Positions 17,520-27,093 are shown, counted from the first letter of the stretch. The stretch: 64,000 nt of DNA from Zoogloea sp. (GCF_023150065.1 NZ_JAKLLN010000017.1:47743-111742), one strand, 5' to 3'. Translations and numbers: made by a program. The notes: generated from the letters alone by a model not told the origin.

Positions 17520-17535
17520 TGCTGCCAGGGCAACA
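17520..17535 (+). promoter_or_regulatory. Candidate sigma-54 upstream activator site
   Basis: TGCTGCCAGGGCAACA, identical to 6200-6215; it begins 102 bases upstream of the sigma-54 site at 17403-17418. The surrounding sequence extends the symmetry (GCTGC left, GGCAGC right). Confidence 0.55.
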
Positions 17536-17694
17536 GCGGCAGCACAGCCCTGCGCCGGGATCATCATCACTTCAGGGGATAAGCTTTTTACTCACCGGGC
17601 GGAAAGTCCGGCACCCGCAGGGAAGGGCAAGGGAGGGCGCGGCGGAAACGGGCGGCTTATCCAGGCGCCGACTAAATAAATCTGTTTTTCTTTG

Positions 17695-17725
17695 TTGACC
17701 CTGGTGTCGGGTCCGGGGATGAAAT
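17695..17725 (+). promoter_or_regulatory. Possible MerR-type operator/promoter
   Basis: TTGACC at 17695-17700 is followed by a 5-base inverted repeat GACCC (17697-17701) / GGGTC (17709-17713) and a weak -10-like ATGAAAT at 17719-17725. The long spacer with central dyad resembles CueR/MerR promoters. However, the start site would fall almost on the ATG at 17733, so the repeat may instead act as an autoregulatory operator. Weak evidence. Confidence 0.35.
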
Positions 17726-17732
17726 TGGCTCC

Positions 17733-18236
17733 ATGAACACTCAACACTTCACCATTGGAACCCTCGCTGAGCAGGCCGGCGTATCGATCGACACGATCCG
17801 CTACTACGAGCGCGAGGGACTGCTGCCACCGCCGGCACGTTCTGCAGCCGGTTATCGTCGATACACCCCGGCTGCGGTCGAGCGGGTCCGGTTCATCTGC
17901 CGGGCCAAGAAGCTGGGTTTCACGCTGGAAGAGATCCGGGACTTGCTGGGCTTCTCCAACGACAGCGAAAAAGGCGTGCGCAACGTCAAGCACCTGGCCA
18001 GCGTGCGCCTGCAGGAGATCAACGAGCGCATCGACGCCCTGCTCGTCATCCGCGACGAACTGGCCGAGCTGGTAAAGGCCTGCCCCGGCGACGGGGAGCT
18101 GGAATGCTGCCCGATCCTGAACGCCACCAAGGGGACGGCAGCGGCCGCCACGGAGGCGCCCGCCGAGCCCGCTCCTCCGCCCACCCTGGAGCCCGCCTCG
18201 TGCTGCAGCCGGGTCTTGCCGGAGGACAGGCCATGA
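17733..18236 (+). CDS. MerR-family, CueR-like copper-responsive regulator
   Basis: A 167-residue MerR-family activator. The winged HTH is [20 protein letters not shown] at 7-26, then the dimerisation helix, and a metal loop C117-PGDGELE-C125 with the eight-residue Cys spacing of the Cu(I) sensor CueR, followed by C126. The tail from about 130 is an Ala/Pro-rich linker ending in a second Cys pair (158-159), longer than E. coli CueR (135 residues). Its TGA overlaps the ATG of the Cu(I)-ATPase gene (ATGA), so regulator and pump are translationally coupled, unlike the usual divergent or unlinked cueR. Confidence 0.85.
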   Translation: MNTQHFTIGTLAEQAGVSIDTIRYYEREGLLPPPARSAAGYRRYTPAAVERVRFICRAKKLGFTLEEIRDLLGFSNDSEKGVRNVKHLASVRLQEINERIDALLVIRDELAELVKACPGDGELECCPILNATKGTAAAATEAPAEPAPPPTLEPASCCSRVLPEDRP

Positions 18237-20461
18237 GCGAATCGGCACACCGTGCCCTCACCCTCCAGATCGACGGGATGAGTTGCGTCGCCTGCGCACA
18301 CCAGGTCGAACAGGTGCTGGGCAAGCTGCCCGGGGTGAGGGCGAGCGTCAACTTCGCGTCGGCCAAGGCCAAGGTCGAGTTCTCGCCGGAACACGTGCAG
18401 TCCGCGGACCTGATCGCCGCAGTGACCCGCGCCGGCTTTGGTGCCAGCGAGATCGGCGAGCTGGAGGCCGAAGCCCTGGATGAGCGGAGCCGCAAGGAGG
18501 AGCGGGACTGGCAGGCCCAGCGCACCCGGGCCGTGTGGGCCTTGCTGGCGACGGCGCCCTTTATGGTGCAGATGGTCGCCATGTTCGGCGCGGACCTGCT
18601 GTCGCCGGCCCATGACGACCTGCTGCCCCGCGCCTGGCAATGGGCGCTGGCCAGTCTGGTGCAGTTCTGGGCGGGCAGCCGCTTCTATCGGGCAGCCTGG
18701 AATTCGCTGCGCGGCGGGTCGGCCAACATGGATGTGCTGGTGGTGCTGGGAACCGGTTCGGCCTACCTGTACAGCACCGTTGTCTGGCTGCTGGATCTGC
18801 ACGATCACGTGTATTTCGAGGCCAGCGCGGCCATCGTGACCCTGATCCTCTGCGGGCGCCTGCTCGAGGCCCGGGCCAAGCGCAGGACCTCGTCGGCGAT
18901 CGGTGCCCTGCTGCGGCTCAAGCCCAAGCGGGCCCGCCTGGAGCGGGATGGCCAGGTCATCGAGGTGGATGCCGCCAGCGTGAAGGTGGGCGATGTCTTC
19001 GTGGTGGCCGCCGGTGAGGCCGTGCCGGTGGATGGCGAGGTGATTGCCGGGGAGTCGAGCGTGGATGAGTCCATGCTCTCGGGGGAAAGCCTGCCTGTGC
19101 CCAAGCGCCCGGGGCAGCAGGTCCATGCGGCAACCCTCAATCAGAACGGCGTCCTGCGGGCGCGGGCAACCGGGGTTGGGGCGGACACCCTGCTGGCGCG
19201 CATCATCCGGATGGTCGATGAAGCGCAGGGCTCGAAGGCGCCCATCCAGCATCTGGTGGACAGGGTGGCGGCCGTCTTCGTGCCGACGGTGGTGGCCATT
19301 GCGGTGCTGACCCTCGGGCTGACCTGGTGGCTGAGCGGCGAGTTTGCCACCGCCCTGAATCACGCCGTGGCGGTGCTGGTGATCGCCTGCCCCTGCTCAC
19401 TGGGCCTGGCGACGCCGACGGCGATCATGGTCGGCACGGGCTTGTCGGCGCGGGCCGGCATTCTCATCCGCAACGCGGGGGTGATCGAGCAGGCCCGCCA
19501 GTTGCGCGCGCTGGTGCTGGACAAGACCGGCACGCTGACCCAGGGGCGGCCGGATGTCACGGCGCTGATCACCCCGCAGCCCGCCGATGCGCCGCGCCTG
19601 CTGGCCTGGGCGGCAGCCCTGGAGACGGGCTCGGCCCATCCGCTGGCCAAGGCGATCATCGAGGCGGCCGGCCGGCGCGAGCTGGCCCTCCCCGAGGTGC
19701 AGGGCTTTGAGACGCTGCCGGGGATGGGCGTACGCGGCCACATCGACGGCCACGAGGTCCGCCTGGGCGCGCCGCGCTGGGTGGGCGACGGGCTGGCCGC
19801 GGAGGCCTGGCCGGCAGGGCTGGCGGAGGGCATCGACGAGGCCCGGGCCACGGGGCAGACCGTGGTGGTGCTGGCCGTGGATGGGCTTCCCTTCGGTGCC
19901 ATCGCGATCGCCGACCCGGTCCGCCCCGGGGCGCGGGAGGCGGTCCGGCAACTGCTCGACCAGGGTATCGAGGTGGTCATGCTGACCGGCGACAACGCCC
20001 GGACGGCGCAGGTGGTGGCCAGGCAGTGCGGGATCAGCCAGTTTCACGCGGAGGTCCTGCCGGAGGACAAGGCCCGGGAGGTGCGCCGCCTGCAGGCCAT
20101 CCATGGCCCGCATGTGGGGATGGTGGGGGATGGCATCAATGACGCGCCGGCCCTGGCCTCGGCGGATGTGAGCTTTGCCATCGGCGGGGGTTCGGATGTG
20201 GCCGTGGAGGCGGCCGACCTGGTGCTGGTACATGGCGACCTGCGCCACGTTGCCGCCGCCATCGACCTGTCCCGGGCCACCTTGCGCAAGATCCGCCAGA
20301 ACCTCTTCTTTGCCTTCATCTACAACGTCCTCGGCATTCCCCTGGCGGCCTTCGGATTGCTCAATCCGGTGCTGGCGGGGGCGGCGATGGCGCTCAGCTC
20401 GGTGTCGGTGGTCAGCAATTCCCTGCTGCTCAACCGGTGGCGCCCCAAAGGCGGCCGCTGA
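18233..20461 (+). CDS. copA: Cu(I)-translocating P1B-type ATPase
   Basis: A 742-residue heavy-metal P-type ATPase exporting Cu(I) across the inner membrane. One N-terminal HMA domain has GMSCVAC (Cys18, Cys21). Other landmarks are the TGES-like SGESLP actuator loop, CPC at 386-388 in the transport helix, DKTGTLTQG with phosphorylated Asp430, the SAHPL nucleotide motif and [12 protein letters not shown] in FAFIYNVLG and MALSS in the last helix are the P1B-1 (Cu+/Ag+) signature. The ATG at 18233 overlaps the regulator stop; an earlier frame from 18104 lies inside the regulator. It is followed after 48 bases by a CopZ-like chaperone. Confidence 0.94.
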   Translation: MSESAHRALTLQIDGMSCVACAHQVEQVLGKLPGVRASVNFASAKAKVEFSPEHVQSADLIAAVTRAGFGASEIGELEAEALDERSRKEERDWQAQRTRAVWALLATAPFMVQMVAMFGADLLSPAHDDLLPRAWQWALASLVQFWAGSRFYRAAWNSLRGGSANMDVLVVLGTGSAYLYSTVVWLLDLHDHVYFEASAAIVTLILCGRLLEARAKRRTSSAIGALLRLKPKRARLERDGQVIEVDAASVKVGDVFVVAAGEAVPVDGEVIAGESSVDESMLSGESLPVPKRPGQQVHAATLNQNGVLRARATGVGADTLLARIIRMVDEAQGSKAPIQHLVDRVAAVFVPTVVAIAVLTLGLTWWLSGEFATALNHAVAVLVIACPCSLGLATPTAIMVGTGLSARAGILIRNAGVIEQARQLRALVLDKTGTLTQGRPDVTALITPQPADAPRLLAWAAALETGSAHPLAKAIIEAAGRRELALPEVQGFETLPGMGVRGHIDGHEVRLGAPRWVGDGLAAEAWPAGLAEGIDEARATGQTVVVLAVDGLPFGAIAIADPVRPGAREAVRQLLDQGIEVVMLTGDNARTAQVVARQCGISQFHAEVLPEDKAREVRRLQAIHGPHVGMVGDGINDAPALASADVSFAIGGGSDVAVEAADLVLVHGDLRHVAAAIDLSRATLRKIRQNLFFAFIYNVLGIPLAAFGLLNPVLAGAAMALSSVSVVSNSLLLNRWRPKGGR

Positions 20462-20509
20462 ACGCACGGACGCAATCCGTTTTTCATTCAACTCAACAAG
20501 GACCCAATC

Positions 20510-20734
20510 ATGAGCCAGTACATCAGCAACATTCTCGAACTGACCGTTGACGGCATGCGCTGCGGCGGCTGTTCAGGACGCCTCCAGAAAGCCCTGGACG
20601 GTACGGAGGGCATCCAGTCGAGCAACATCGTCCTGGAAGCCAAGCGGGTGACCGTCAGCTTCGACCCGGTGCGGATCAATGCGGCGGGGATTCGCGAGCG
20701 GATCGAGCAGACCGGCTTCTCCATCGTGGATTGA
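20510..20734 (+). CDS. CopZ-like heavy-metal-associated chaperone
   Basis: A 74-residue single HMA domain with the metal-binding GMRCGGC (residues 15-21). The beta-alpha-beta-beta-alpha-beta pattern runs to the end (...ERIEQTGFSIVD). It is likely a cytoplasmic Cu(I) chaperone that delivers copper to the ATPase encoded immediately upstream. AAGGA lies 9-10 bases before the ATG. It completes a regulator-pump-chaperone copper unit. Confidence 0.9.
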   Translation: MSQYISNILELTVDGMRCGGCSGRLQKALDGTEGIQSSNIVLEAKRVTVSFDPVRINAAGIRERIEQTGFSIVD

Positions 20735-20837
20735 GCCGGCGGGCGCTGCTCCGGCGCCCTGCCCGTTTGCGCGTCCCCCTCGCACCGCTCCCTTTTCATT
20801 TCCTTTTTCTTCTCCCGCTTCACTTCACCGCAGGCCA

Positions 20838-20853
20838 TGGCGCGCAGGGCGCG
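20838..20853 (+). promoter_or_regulatory. Weak sigma-54-like element before the siderophore receptor
   Basis: TGGCGCGCAGGGCGCG keeps GG-N10-GC and is 44 bases before the ATG at 20896, the same geometry as the other receptors. It lacks TT before the -12 GC and lies in a GC-rich context, so chance is a serious alternative. Confidence 0.22.
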
Positions 20854-20895
20854 TCGTGGCGGAGCTTTGCCTCAACTTTCTTGGTGGAACTCGAC

Positions 20896-23040
20896 ATGAA
20901 ATCCAGCCAGCTTTCCAGAACACGCCTGTTCAGAGTCACATCCCTGTCTGTCGCGGTGGCGGCGGCCTTTGCTGCGCCGGCTTACGGCCAGAGCACCGAA
21001 AAAGGGGCCGGCGCAGCCTTTGACACCGTGAAGGTGACGACAGGAAACACCCAGCCCGGCTACGCCAGCGATGCCAGTGTCGGTGGCAAGGAGTTGCTCA
21101 AGCCGCAGGAGATCGCTGCTTCGGTCACCGTGATCACCGAACAGCGGATCAAGGACCAGAATCTCCGGACCCTGGCCGATGCGCTCAACCAGGCCACGGG
21201 TGTGACCGTGATCTCCAATGACACCACCCAGAGCCAGTACCGTTCCCGGGGGTATGCGCTGGGCTTGAGCCATGACGGCATCCCGGTCTACAACGCCTTG
21301 TCGGGCAAGTCGCAGCTGGATCTCTCCATCTACGAGCGGGTCGAAGTGCTCCGCGGGCCCGCCGGGATCTTCAGCGGCAGCGGCGACCCCGGCGGTGTCG
21401 TGAACCTGGTGCGCAAGCGCGCCAAGGATGAGGTGGCACTCTCCGGGGCACTCAGCTTCGGTTCGTGGAACACCACCCAGGGGGATGTGGACCTCACCGG
21501 CCCCCTCAACGAGAGCGGAACGGTGCGTGGACGCGCCGTGGTGTCGCTGACCGACCGCCAGTATTTCTACGAGCGGACCGCCACCAGCAAGTGGGTCGGC
21601 TATGCGACCCTGGACTGGGATCTGAGCCCCTCCACCACCTTGTCCCTGGCCGTCACGGCACAGGAGGACCGGACCCGGGCGCCTTACATCGGGCTGCCGG
21701 CCTGGACGACAGGGCAACTGACCCAGGCGTCCCGTGCCACCAACCCGCAGCCGAACTGGAGCCGTGCCGACTGGACCACCCAGGACTACCTGCTGGAGCT
21801 TGAGCAGCGCTTCGATAGCGGCTGGGTGGCCCGCGTCAAGCTGAACCGGCGCGAACAATCACAGTACTGGAAGGACGCCTTTGCCTGGAGCGGCGTGAAT
21901 CCGCAGACGAATACGCTCAACTACCGCCGCTGGATCGGCGACTACGCTTACGACCGCGATGCGGTGGACGTGTATGCCAGCGGCCCCTTCTCCCTCTTCG
22001 GCAGGACCCACCGGGCCCTGGTGGGCTACAACTACGAGACGCTCAAGGCGCCCGGGCAGGGCTATGGCCTGGGCATGCAGCGCGACCTGGTGCCCGGGGT
22101 GCCCTTCGGCCAGCCAGGAGGCATTCCCGAAGTGACTGCCGCCTACAACTCGGGCTCCCTCAGCGAGACCCGGCAGCATGGGGTGTATGGCCAGCTGCGT
22201 CTCAAGCCCGCTGATCCGCTCACGGTGGTCCTGGGGGGCCGGCTCAGCACCTTCAACGACCGCTCCCGGTCGGTGGCGCCGTCCACACCGACCGACTGGA
22301 GCCAGGGTGCCCGGGCCAGCCAGCACTTCACGCCCTCGGCGGCGGTGCTCTACGACATCGTCCCCGCCCTCACGCTTTACAGCAGCTATTCCAGCATCTT
22401 CATCCCGCAGACCCAGCTCCGCTCCGATGGCGGCACGATCGATCCGCGCGAGGGACGGCAGTACGAGGTGGGCGCCAAGGCCGCGTTGCTCGATGGCCGC
22501 CTGAATGCATCCGCCTCGATCTTCGATCTGCGTGACCGCAACCGGGCCTTCCTCAAGGACGACGGCTTCTACCTCAATGCGGGCGAAGTACAGAGCAAGG
22601 GCTGGGAGCTGGAGGTGGCGGGCCGGCCGGCTGCGGGCTACGAGATCCAGGCCGGCTATGCGCGCCTCGACAGCAAGTACCTGAAGGACAAGAACAACGA
22701 GGGCCTGCCCTTCAACACCTGGGACCCGCGCAACTCCCTCAAGCTGTGGGGCCTGCGCCGCTTCACGGAGGGGCCGGCAGAAGGCCTCGATGCGGGCCTG
22801 GGCGTCATCGCGGTGAGCGGCAGCCAGTCGGGGACAGGCAGCGCCGCGGTGCGCCGGCAAGGCGGCTATGCGGTGCTCAATGCCCTGCTGGCGTACCGGG
22901 TCAACAAGACCTTTTCGGTGCAGCTGAATGCCAATAACCTGCTGGACCGGACCTACTACACCCGGCTGGGCGGCCTGAACACCTACAACAGCTACGGTGA
23001 GCCTCGCAGCTTCGCGCTGACCCTGCGCGCCCAGTACTGA
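20896..23040 (+). CDS. TonB-dependent siderophore-type receptor
   Basis: A 714-residue receptor of the FpvA/FhuE/FoxA-like TonB-siderophore family: signal peptide to about residue 31, TonB box FDTVKV at 42-47, plug with LADALNQATGVTVISND and YERVEVLRGPAGIFSGSGDPGGVVN, barrel ending in FALTLRAQY. No N-terminal signalling (STN) domain is present, so it is not a cell-surface-signalling transducer. The ATG at 20896 gives a proper signal peptide; an earlier in-frame start at 20731 overlaps the copper chaperone gene. It lies downstream of the copper genes and 8 bases before an ABC protein gene, with which it must be co-transcribed. The ligand could be a ferric or other metal-chelator complex. Confidence 0.9.
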   Translation: MKSSQLSRTRLFRVTSLSVAVAAAFAAPAYGQSTEKGAGAAFDTVKVTTGNTQPGYASDASVGGKELLKPQEIAASVTVITEQRIKDQNLRTLADALNQATGVTVISNDTTQSQYRSRGYALGLSHDGIPVYNALSGKSQLDLSIYERVEVLRGPAGIFSGSGDPGGVVNLVRKRAKDEVALSGALSFGSWNTTQGDVDLTGPLNESGTVRGRAVVSLTDRQYFYERTATSKWVGYATLDWDLSPSTTLSLAVTAQEDRTRAPYIGLPAWTTGQLTQASRATNPQPNWSRADWTTQDYLLELEQRFDSGWVARVKLNRREQSQYWKDAFAWSGVNPQTNTLNYRRWIGDYAYDRDAVDVYASGPFSLFGRTHRALVGYNYETLKAPGQGYGLGMQRDLVPGVPFGQPGGIPEVTAAYNSGSLSETRQHGVYGQLRLKPADPLTVVLGGRLSTFNDRSRSVAPSTPTDWSQGARASQHFTPSAAVLYDIVPALTLYSSYSSIFIPQTQLRSDGGTIDPREGRQYEVGAKAALLDGRLNASASIFDLRDRNRAFLKDDGFYLNAGEVQSKGWELEVAGRPAAGYEIQAGYARLDSKYLKDKNNEGLPFNTWDPRNSLKLWGLRRFTEGPAEGLDAGLGVIAVSGSQSGTGSAAVRRQGGYAVLNALLAYRVNKTFSVQLNANNLLDRTYYTRLGGLNTYNSYGEPRSFALTLRAQY

Positions 23041-23048
23041 GGCAGAGG

Positions 23049-24776
23049 ATGAGGATGCGTGCCATCACGAGGCGGATCGTCGGGCCTGCGGGGCCTCTCA
23101 TCGCGGCCTACTGGCGCTCCGAGGAGCGCTGGCGGGCCCGCGCACTGCTGGCCCTGATCGTCGGCCTCGACCTGCTCATCGTGTGGCGCGCAGCCCGCGT
23201 GACCTTCTGGCAACGGGATCTCTACGACGCGTTCGCGGCCTACGACGTCACCGCATTCTGGGGTCTGATGGCGCAGTTGATGGTGCTGGCGTCGATCGGC
23301 GTGGTGATGAGCACAGCCCGCATCTATGCCGCGCAGGCGCTGGAGATGCGCTGGCGCAGCTGGATGACCGAGGTCTTCGTGGCACGCTGGCTGTCCGGCA
23401 TGGCCTTCTACCGGATCGAGCAGGACAAGCAGGTGGATAACGTGGACCAGCGCATTGCCGAAGACCTGCGGATGCTGGCGACCCACAGCTTGTCGCTCGG
23501 TCTGGGGCTGTTGAGCAACCTGGTCAACCTGGTGACGTTCTCGATCATCCTGTGGGGCCTGTCCGGCGTGCTGACGGTGGCCCTGGGGGGCTTCGACCTG
23601 GAGATCCCCGGCTACATGCTGTGGGCCTCCGTGCTGTTTGCGGCTGTCGGTTCGGTGGCGATGGAGAAGGTCGGGGGGCGCCTGAGCACCATCGACTACC
23701 GGCAGCAGCAGGCCGAGGCGGATTTCCGCCTGCTCCTGGTGCGTATCCGCGAGAGTGCCGAGCAGATCGCCTTCTATGCCGGGGAAGACACCGAGAAGGC
23801 CCGCCTGGGGCAAGGCTTTGCCGCGGTGCGCGACAACTGGCGCCAGGTGATGACCTACACCAAGAGGGTGACCATGCTGGACGCCCTCTATACCGAGGGG
23901 GCGGCGCTGGTGCCCTATCTGCTGAATGCGCCGCGCTACTTCGCCCACGCCATCACGCTGGGAGAGCTCACCCAGTTCACCCAGTCCTCGATGAAAGTCC
24001 GGGTGGCCTTGTCGTGGTTCATCTACAAGTACAAGGACATTGCCCTGCTGCGCTCGGTGTGCCGCCGCCTGGCCGAGTTCGACGCAAGCCTGGGCACGCC
24101 GGGCCGCCCGGGCATCAGCCTGCAGACGCAGGGCGGAGAGGCGCTCGAAGTACGGGCGCTCGAGGTGTGCCGCCCGTCCGGCGAGGCCCTGCTGTCTCTT
24201 CCCCGCTGGCGCGTCGCGCCCGGGGAGCGGTGGTGGGTGAAAGGGCCGTCCGGCGCCGGCAAGAGCACGCTGCTGCGGGCCCTGGCCGGCCTGTGGCCCC
24301 ATGGCAGCGGCCACATTTCCTGGCCTGCCGGCGCCCGGATGATGTTCGTTCCGCAGCGCAACTACCTGCCGCCCGGCAGCCTGCGGGCCGCCTTGAGCTA
24401 CCCCGCGGCGGAACAGGCGTTCAGCCGCGCGGAGTGCCTGCATGCCCTTCAGGATGTGCGGCTCGAGGCGCTGGCCGGCGAGCTGGATCGCATCGACGAC
24501 TGGGCCCGGCGCTTGTCGCCCGGCGAACAGCAGCGCCTTGCCTTTGCCCGGGTGCTGCTGCAACGGCCCGACCATCTCTTCCTCGACGAAGCCACCTCCT
24601 CGCTGGATGACGATAACGAGACGAGGCTTTACCAGAACCTGCTGGCACGCCTGCCGCACCTGACCCTGGTCAGCGTGGCCCATCGCCAGCGCGTCGCGGG
24701 CTTTCACTCGCACGTACTGGAAGTACCCGGACCCACCCTCCACCGCGCCGGGGCAAACGATGCCTGCACCGCCTGA
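23049..24776 (+). CDS. SbmA/BacA-type ABC transporter (fused membrane and ATPase domains)
   Basis: A 575-residue half-transporter of the ABC_membrane_2/SbmA_BacA family (YddA, Rv1819c and ABCD4 relatives). The N-terminal ~320 residues hold six TM helices; the C-terminal ATPase has Walker A GPSGAGKST, a signature-type LSPGEQQRLAFARVLL and Walker B HLFLDEATSSLDD. Family members import cobalamin, peptides or related large solutes in some bacteria. Located 8 bases after the TonB receptor gene, it may be the inner-membrane step for the same substrate, although this fold works as exporter or importer and the direction is not settled by sequence. Confidence 0.88.
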   Translation: MRMRAITRRIVGPAGPLIAAYWRSEERWRARALLALIVGLDLLIVWRAARVTFWQRDLYDAFAAYDVTAFWGLMAQLMVLASIGVVMSTARIYAAQALEMRWRSWMTEVFVARWLSGMAFYRIEQDKQVDNVDQRIAEDLRMLATHSLSLGLGLLSNLVNLVTFSIILWGLSGVLTVALGGFDLEIPGYMLWASVLFAAVGSVAMEKVGGRLSTIDYRQQQAEADFRLLLVRIRESAEQIAFYAGEDTEKARLGQGFAAVRDNWRQVMTYTKRVTMLDALYTEGAALVPYLLNAPRYFAHAITLGELTQFTQSSMKVRVALSWFIYKYKDIALLRSVCRRLAEFDASLGTPGRPGISLQTQGGEALEVRALEVCRPSGEALLSLPRWRVAPGERWWVKGPSGAGKSTLLRALAGLWPHGSGHISWPAGARMMFVPQRNYLPPGSLRAALSYPAAEQAFSRAECLHALQDVRLEALAGELDRIDDWARRLSPGEQQRLAFARVLLQRPDHLFLDEATSSLDDDNETRLYQNLLARLPHLTLVSVAHRQRVAGFHSHVLEVPGPTLHRAGANDACTA

Positions 24777-24802
24777 GGTGGCGGCCCAGGCGGGAGGGGC
24801 GC

Positions 24803-25132
24803 TCAGGCCTGGGTGGCGCGCGAGAACAGCTGGATCACCGCCACCCCGGCAACGATCAGGCCCATGCCGAGCATGGCCGGCACATCCAGGCGCTGGCCAT
24901 AGACCAGCCAGGCCGCCAGGCTGATCAGCACGATGCCCGCCCCAGACCAGATGGCATAGGCCACGCCGATGGAGACATGGCGCAAGGCCAGGGACAGGAA
25001 GAAGAAGGCGGCGACATAGCCGATCACCACCAGAACGCTCGGCCCCAGGCGGGTGAAGCCGTCGCAGGCCTTCAGGGCCGAGGTGGCAAAGACTTCGCAG
25101 ACGATGGCGAGGGCGAGGAAGAGGTAGGGCAT
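24803..25132 (-). CDS. Small multidrug resistance (SMR) family transporter
   Basis: A 109-residue four-helix EmrE-type protein. The membrane-embedded Glu13 in LALAIVCEVF is conserved, as are GFTRLGPSVLVVIGY, VAYAIWSGAG and the C-terminal GLIVAGVAVIQLFS. It probably exports quaternary ammonium or guanidinium-like cations by proton antiport; which subtype cannot be decided. It is convergent with the ABC gene. Confidence 0.9.
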   Translation of the reverse strand: MPYLFLALAIVCEVFATSALKACDGFTRLGPSVLVVIGYVAAFFFLSLALRHVSIGVAYAIWSGAGIVLISLAAWLVYGQRLDVPAMLGMGLIVAGVAVIQLFSRATQA

Positions 25133-25336
25133 GGGTCAGGCACTCCGTTGAGACCCGGAGGAGCTTACCCCGGGCCTGGCACGGTCGCGCTCATCCTTTG
25201 GGAGTACAGGCCCCGTGCGACGCCCGCAGCACTCCGGCCGGCGCGGGGGGCGTTCCGGGAGACGGCTTGACCGAACTCAATCCAGCCGGCGGAGTTTCCG
25301 AGTAAATTTCTCGGGATTACCCCGTGCAATGACGCC

Positions 25337-25579
25337 ATGGCGAAGAAATTTCCAATCCATCCGAAGCACCCGGAACGCATCTGCTGGGGCTGCGACAAAT
25401 ACTGCCCGAAAGATGCTCTGGGCTGCGGCAACGGCTCGGGCCGCACCCAGCACCCCGCCGAACTGCTCGGCGACGACTGGTATACGTACGGCGATTGGGG
25501 CCTGGACCTCGAAGAAACGCCCGTGAAGGGCAGCGGGTCGGCAGACCATTCAGATACACGGTACAGGCGGCGCAGCTGA
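25337..25579 (+). CDS. DUF3079 family small protein
   Basis: An 80-residue Cys-rich cytoplasmic protein. HPERICWGCDKYC and ALGCGNGSGRTQHP are typical of DUF3079, a small proteobacterial family without known function; the CxxC and adjacent Cys suggest metal binding. The last ~18 residues (from KGSGSADHS) look non-conserved. The gene is isolated, with 204 bases before and 168 after. Confidence 0.75.
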   Translation: MAKKFPIHPKHPERICWGCDKYCPKDALGCGNGSGRTQHPAELLGDDWYTYGDWGLDLEETPVKGSGSADHSDTRYRRRS

Positions 25580-25747
25580 ACTTGGTGCCCACAAGTTTAG
25601 GGGGGTCGCGCAGGCCCCACAGTAGTAGTGGGGAGGGCCGGCGTCACATCCACCTGTTGCCACAGAGCGTTGATCAACAGGAAGCAGTCACCCATCGAGG
25701 GGCCTCTGCCTCAGCCACTGAGTACCTGCGACCAACACCTGCGCTGC

Positions 25748-26416
25748 TTACAAACCTGAAATGTACTCAGCCAACTCATCTATCTCCGCGTCACTCAGGG
25801 GCTGTACGAAGCGGTTCATCACGCCATCCGCGCTGTTGCGGCGTTCGCCGATCTTCCAGCTGGCGAGCTGGCCACGCAGGTAGGTGTGCTGCTGGCCACC
25901 AATCACCGGATTGAAGGTAGTACCAACGACGAGCCCCTTGCCGTCCGGGCCGTGGCAGCTGACGCAGGAGGGCAGGCCACGGGCCGGATCGCCGTTCTCG
26001 AAGAGCGCCCTGGCCTTGGGCAGGTTCCGGGGGGCGTCGCCCTTCATCTTCTTCAGGCTGGCGAAGTAGGCCGCCACATCCACCGCATCGGCGTCGTCCA
26101 GGCTGGCGGCGATGATGTTCATGGTCTGGTGCTTGCGGGCCCCCTTCTTCAGGTCGGCGAGCTGTTTGATGAGGTACTGGGAGTACTGGCCGGCCAGCTT
26201 GGGCGTGGCCGGGGCGGTGCTGTTGCCGTCCAGGGCATGGCACTCCTGGCACAGCTCGGTGACGGCAATCTCGCGGCCCAGCACCGGGTCGCCCTTGCCG
26301 ATGCGCAGCTTGATCACGTCGGCACTGTCGTCGGCCACAGACACCACCGCGGAGGCGCCCAGGACAAGAGCCGCGAGCACAAGAAAGGGAGCCCTGCTCC
26401 CCGGGATTCGAAACAT
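25748..26416 (-). CDS. Dihaem cytochrome c4-type protein
   Basis: A 222-residue periplasmic cytochrome with two similar halves, haem sites CQECH at about 56-60 and CVSCH at 151-155, each with downstream axial Met candidates (TMNII, VMNRF). It resembles cytochrome c4, an electron donor to terminal oxidases or nitrite/NO reduction. The ATG at 26416 begins a good signal peptide; a GTG three codons earlier (26425) is possible. It is the last of the minus-strand set with peroxiredoxin and the c'-like cytochrome. Confidence 0.88.
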   Translation of the reverse strand: MFRIPGSRAPFLVLAALVLGASAVVSVADDSADVIKLRIGKGDPVLGREIAVTELCQECHALDGNSTAPATPKLAGQYSQYLIKQLADLKKGARKHQTMNIIAASLDDADAVDVAAYFASLKKMKGDAPRNLPKARALFENGDPARGLPSCVSCHGPDGKGLVVGTTFNPVIGGQQHTYLRGQLASWKIGERRNSADGVMNRFVQPLSDAEIDELAEYISGL

Positions 26417-26478
26417 GAAAGGCACTCGGAAGGGCCACCGGGGATGCTCAGCGAGACGCCCTACCCCGATGGTATCGA

Positions 26479-27078
26479 CTATCGGGCAGAACGGCTGGCA
26501 GCGAGGCGCTGCACCGTTTCGAGGGCCTTTTCGACGTTGGCAACCGGCGCCACGCCGCCGATGGTGGCGGCCACCTTGCCATCGGGGGTGAGCACATAGG
26601 TAACGCGCTCCACCGAGGCGTGGTCGATGTCGGCGCCGCGGGTATCCTTGCGGCCGGCTGCCCGTTCGCGCACGGTCAGGTCATAGGCCCGGGCAATGCG
26701 GCCATCGGCATCGGAAGCCACTGCGAGCTTGCCGGCGCAGTAATCCGGATCAGCCGAAAACTCGTTCAGCCGAGCAATGCTGTCCAGGGACACGCCGATC
26801 ACACTGGCGCCTGCGGCGGCAAACCTGTCGTGTTGCTCGGCAAAGGTGTGGGCCTGGAGGTTGCAGCCATTGGTGTAGGCGGAAGGATAGAAATACACCA
26901 CCACCGGGCCCTTCTTCAGGGCGGTCTTGAGAGAATAGTCGAAGGCCTTGCCGGCCAGGGAGGCGCGGGCTTCAAAGTCGGGGGCCGCGGCACCTTCCGT
27001 CAGGGCTGCACCAGCCGGCAGCGTGAGAGTGGCGAGCAGCGCGCCAAAAAGGGCGAAGCCCGGGATAGATGTCTTCAT
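26479..27078 (-). CDS. Exported peroxiredoxin (BCP/PrxQ-like)
   Basis: A 199-residue thioredoxin-fold peroxidase with a Sec signal (MKTSIPGFALFGALLATLTLP), so periplasmic. The peroxidatic Cys is Cys72 in YPSAYTNGC, matching P-x3-T-x2-C; Cys114 (DPDYC) could be the resolving residue. It removes H2O2 or organic peroxides. It lies between two c-type cytochrome genes, 15 bases after the upstream one, suggesting a shared periplasmic redox function. Confidence 0.88.
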   Translation of the reverse strand: MKTSIPGFALFGALLATLTLPAGAALTEGAAAPDFEARASLAGKAFDYSLKTALKKGPVVVYFYPSAYTNGCNLQAHTFAEQHDRFAAAGASVIGVSLDSIARLNEFSADPDYCAGKLAVASDADGRIARAYDLTVRERAAGRKDTRGADIDHASVERVTYVLTPDGKVAATIGGVAPVANVEKALETVQRLAASRSAR

Positions 27079-27093
27079 CGGGGTCGGTATCCG

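Larger units (their letters stand above)
17363..17732. other. Divergent intergenic region between TonB receptor and merR-type gene
   Basis: No gene is visible. It holds the sigma-54 promoter and activator dyad for the receptor on the minus strand. Nearer 17732 it holds an AT-rich stretch and the inverted repeat GACCC-N7-GGGTC for the metal regulator on the plus strand. Confidence 0.5.

Noticed and set aside
15233..17698. Long plus-strand open frame opposite the TonB receptor (821 codons)
   Set aside because: Low-complexity Val/Gly/Ala/Glu-rich translation, no ribosome site; a high-GC antisense shadow of a clearly real receptor. The same applies to 924-3014 and other long antisense frames.
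20838..20853. Seventh sigma-54 promoter upstream of the siderophore receptor
   Set aside because: GG-N10-GC and the spacing to the ATG fit, but TT of the -12 box is missing, the context is very GC-rich and no activator dyad lies upstream. Kept only as a weak feature.
17733..24776. Methanobactin-type copper chalkophore system
   Set aside because: A TonB receptor next to copper genes is suggestive, but no precursor peptide or MbnB/MbnC-like gene is present.
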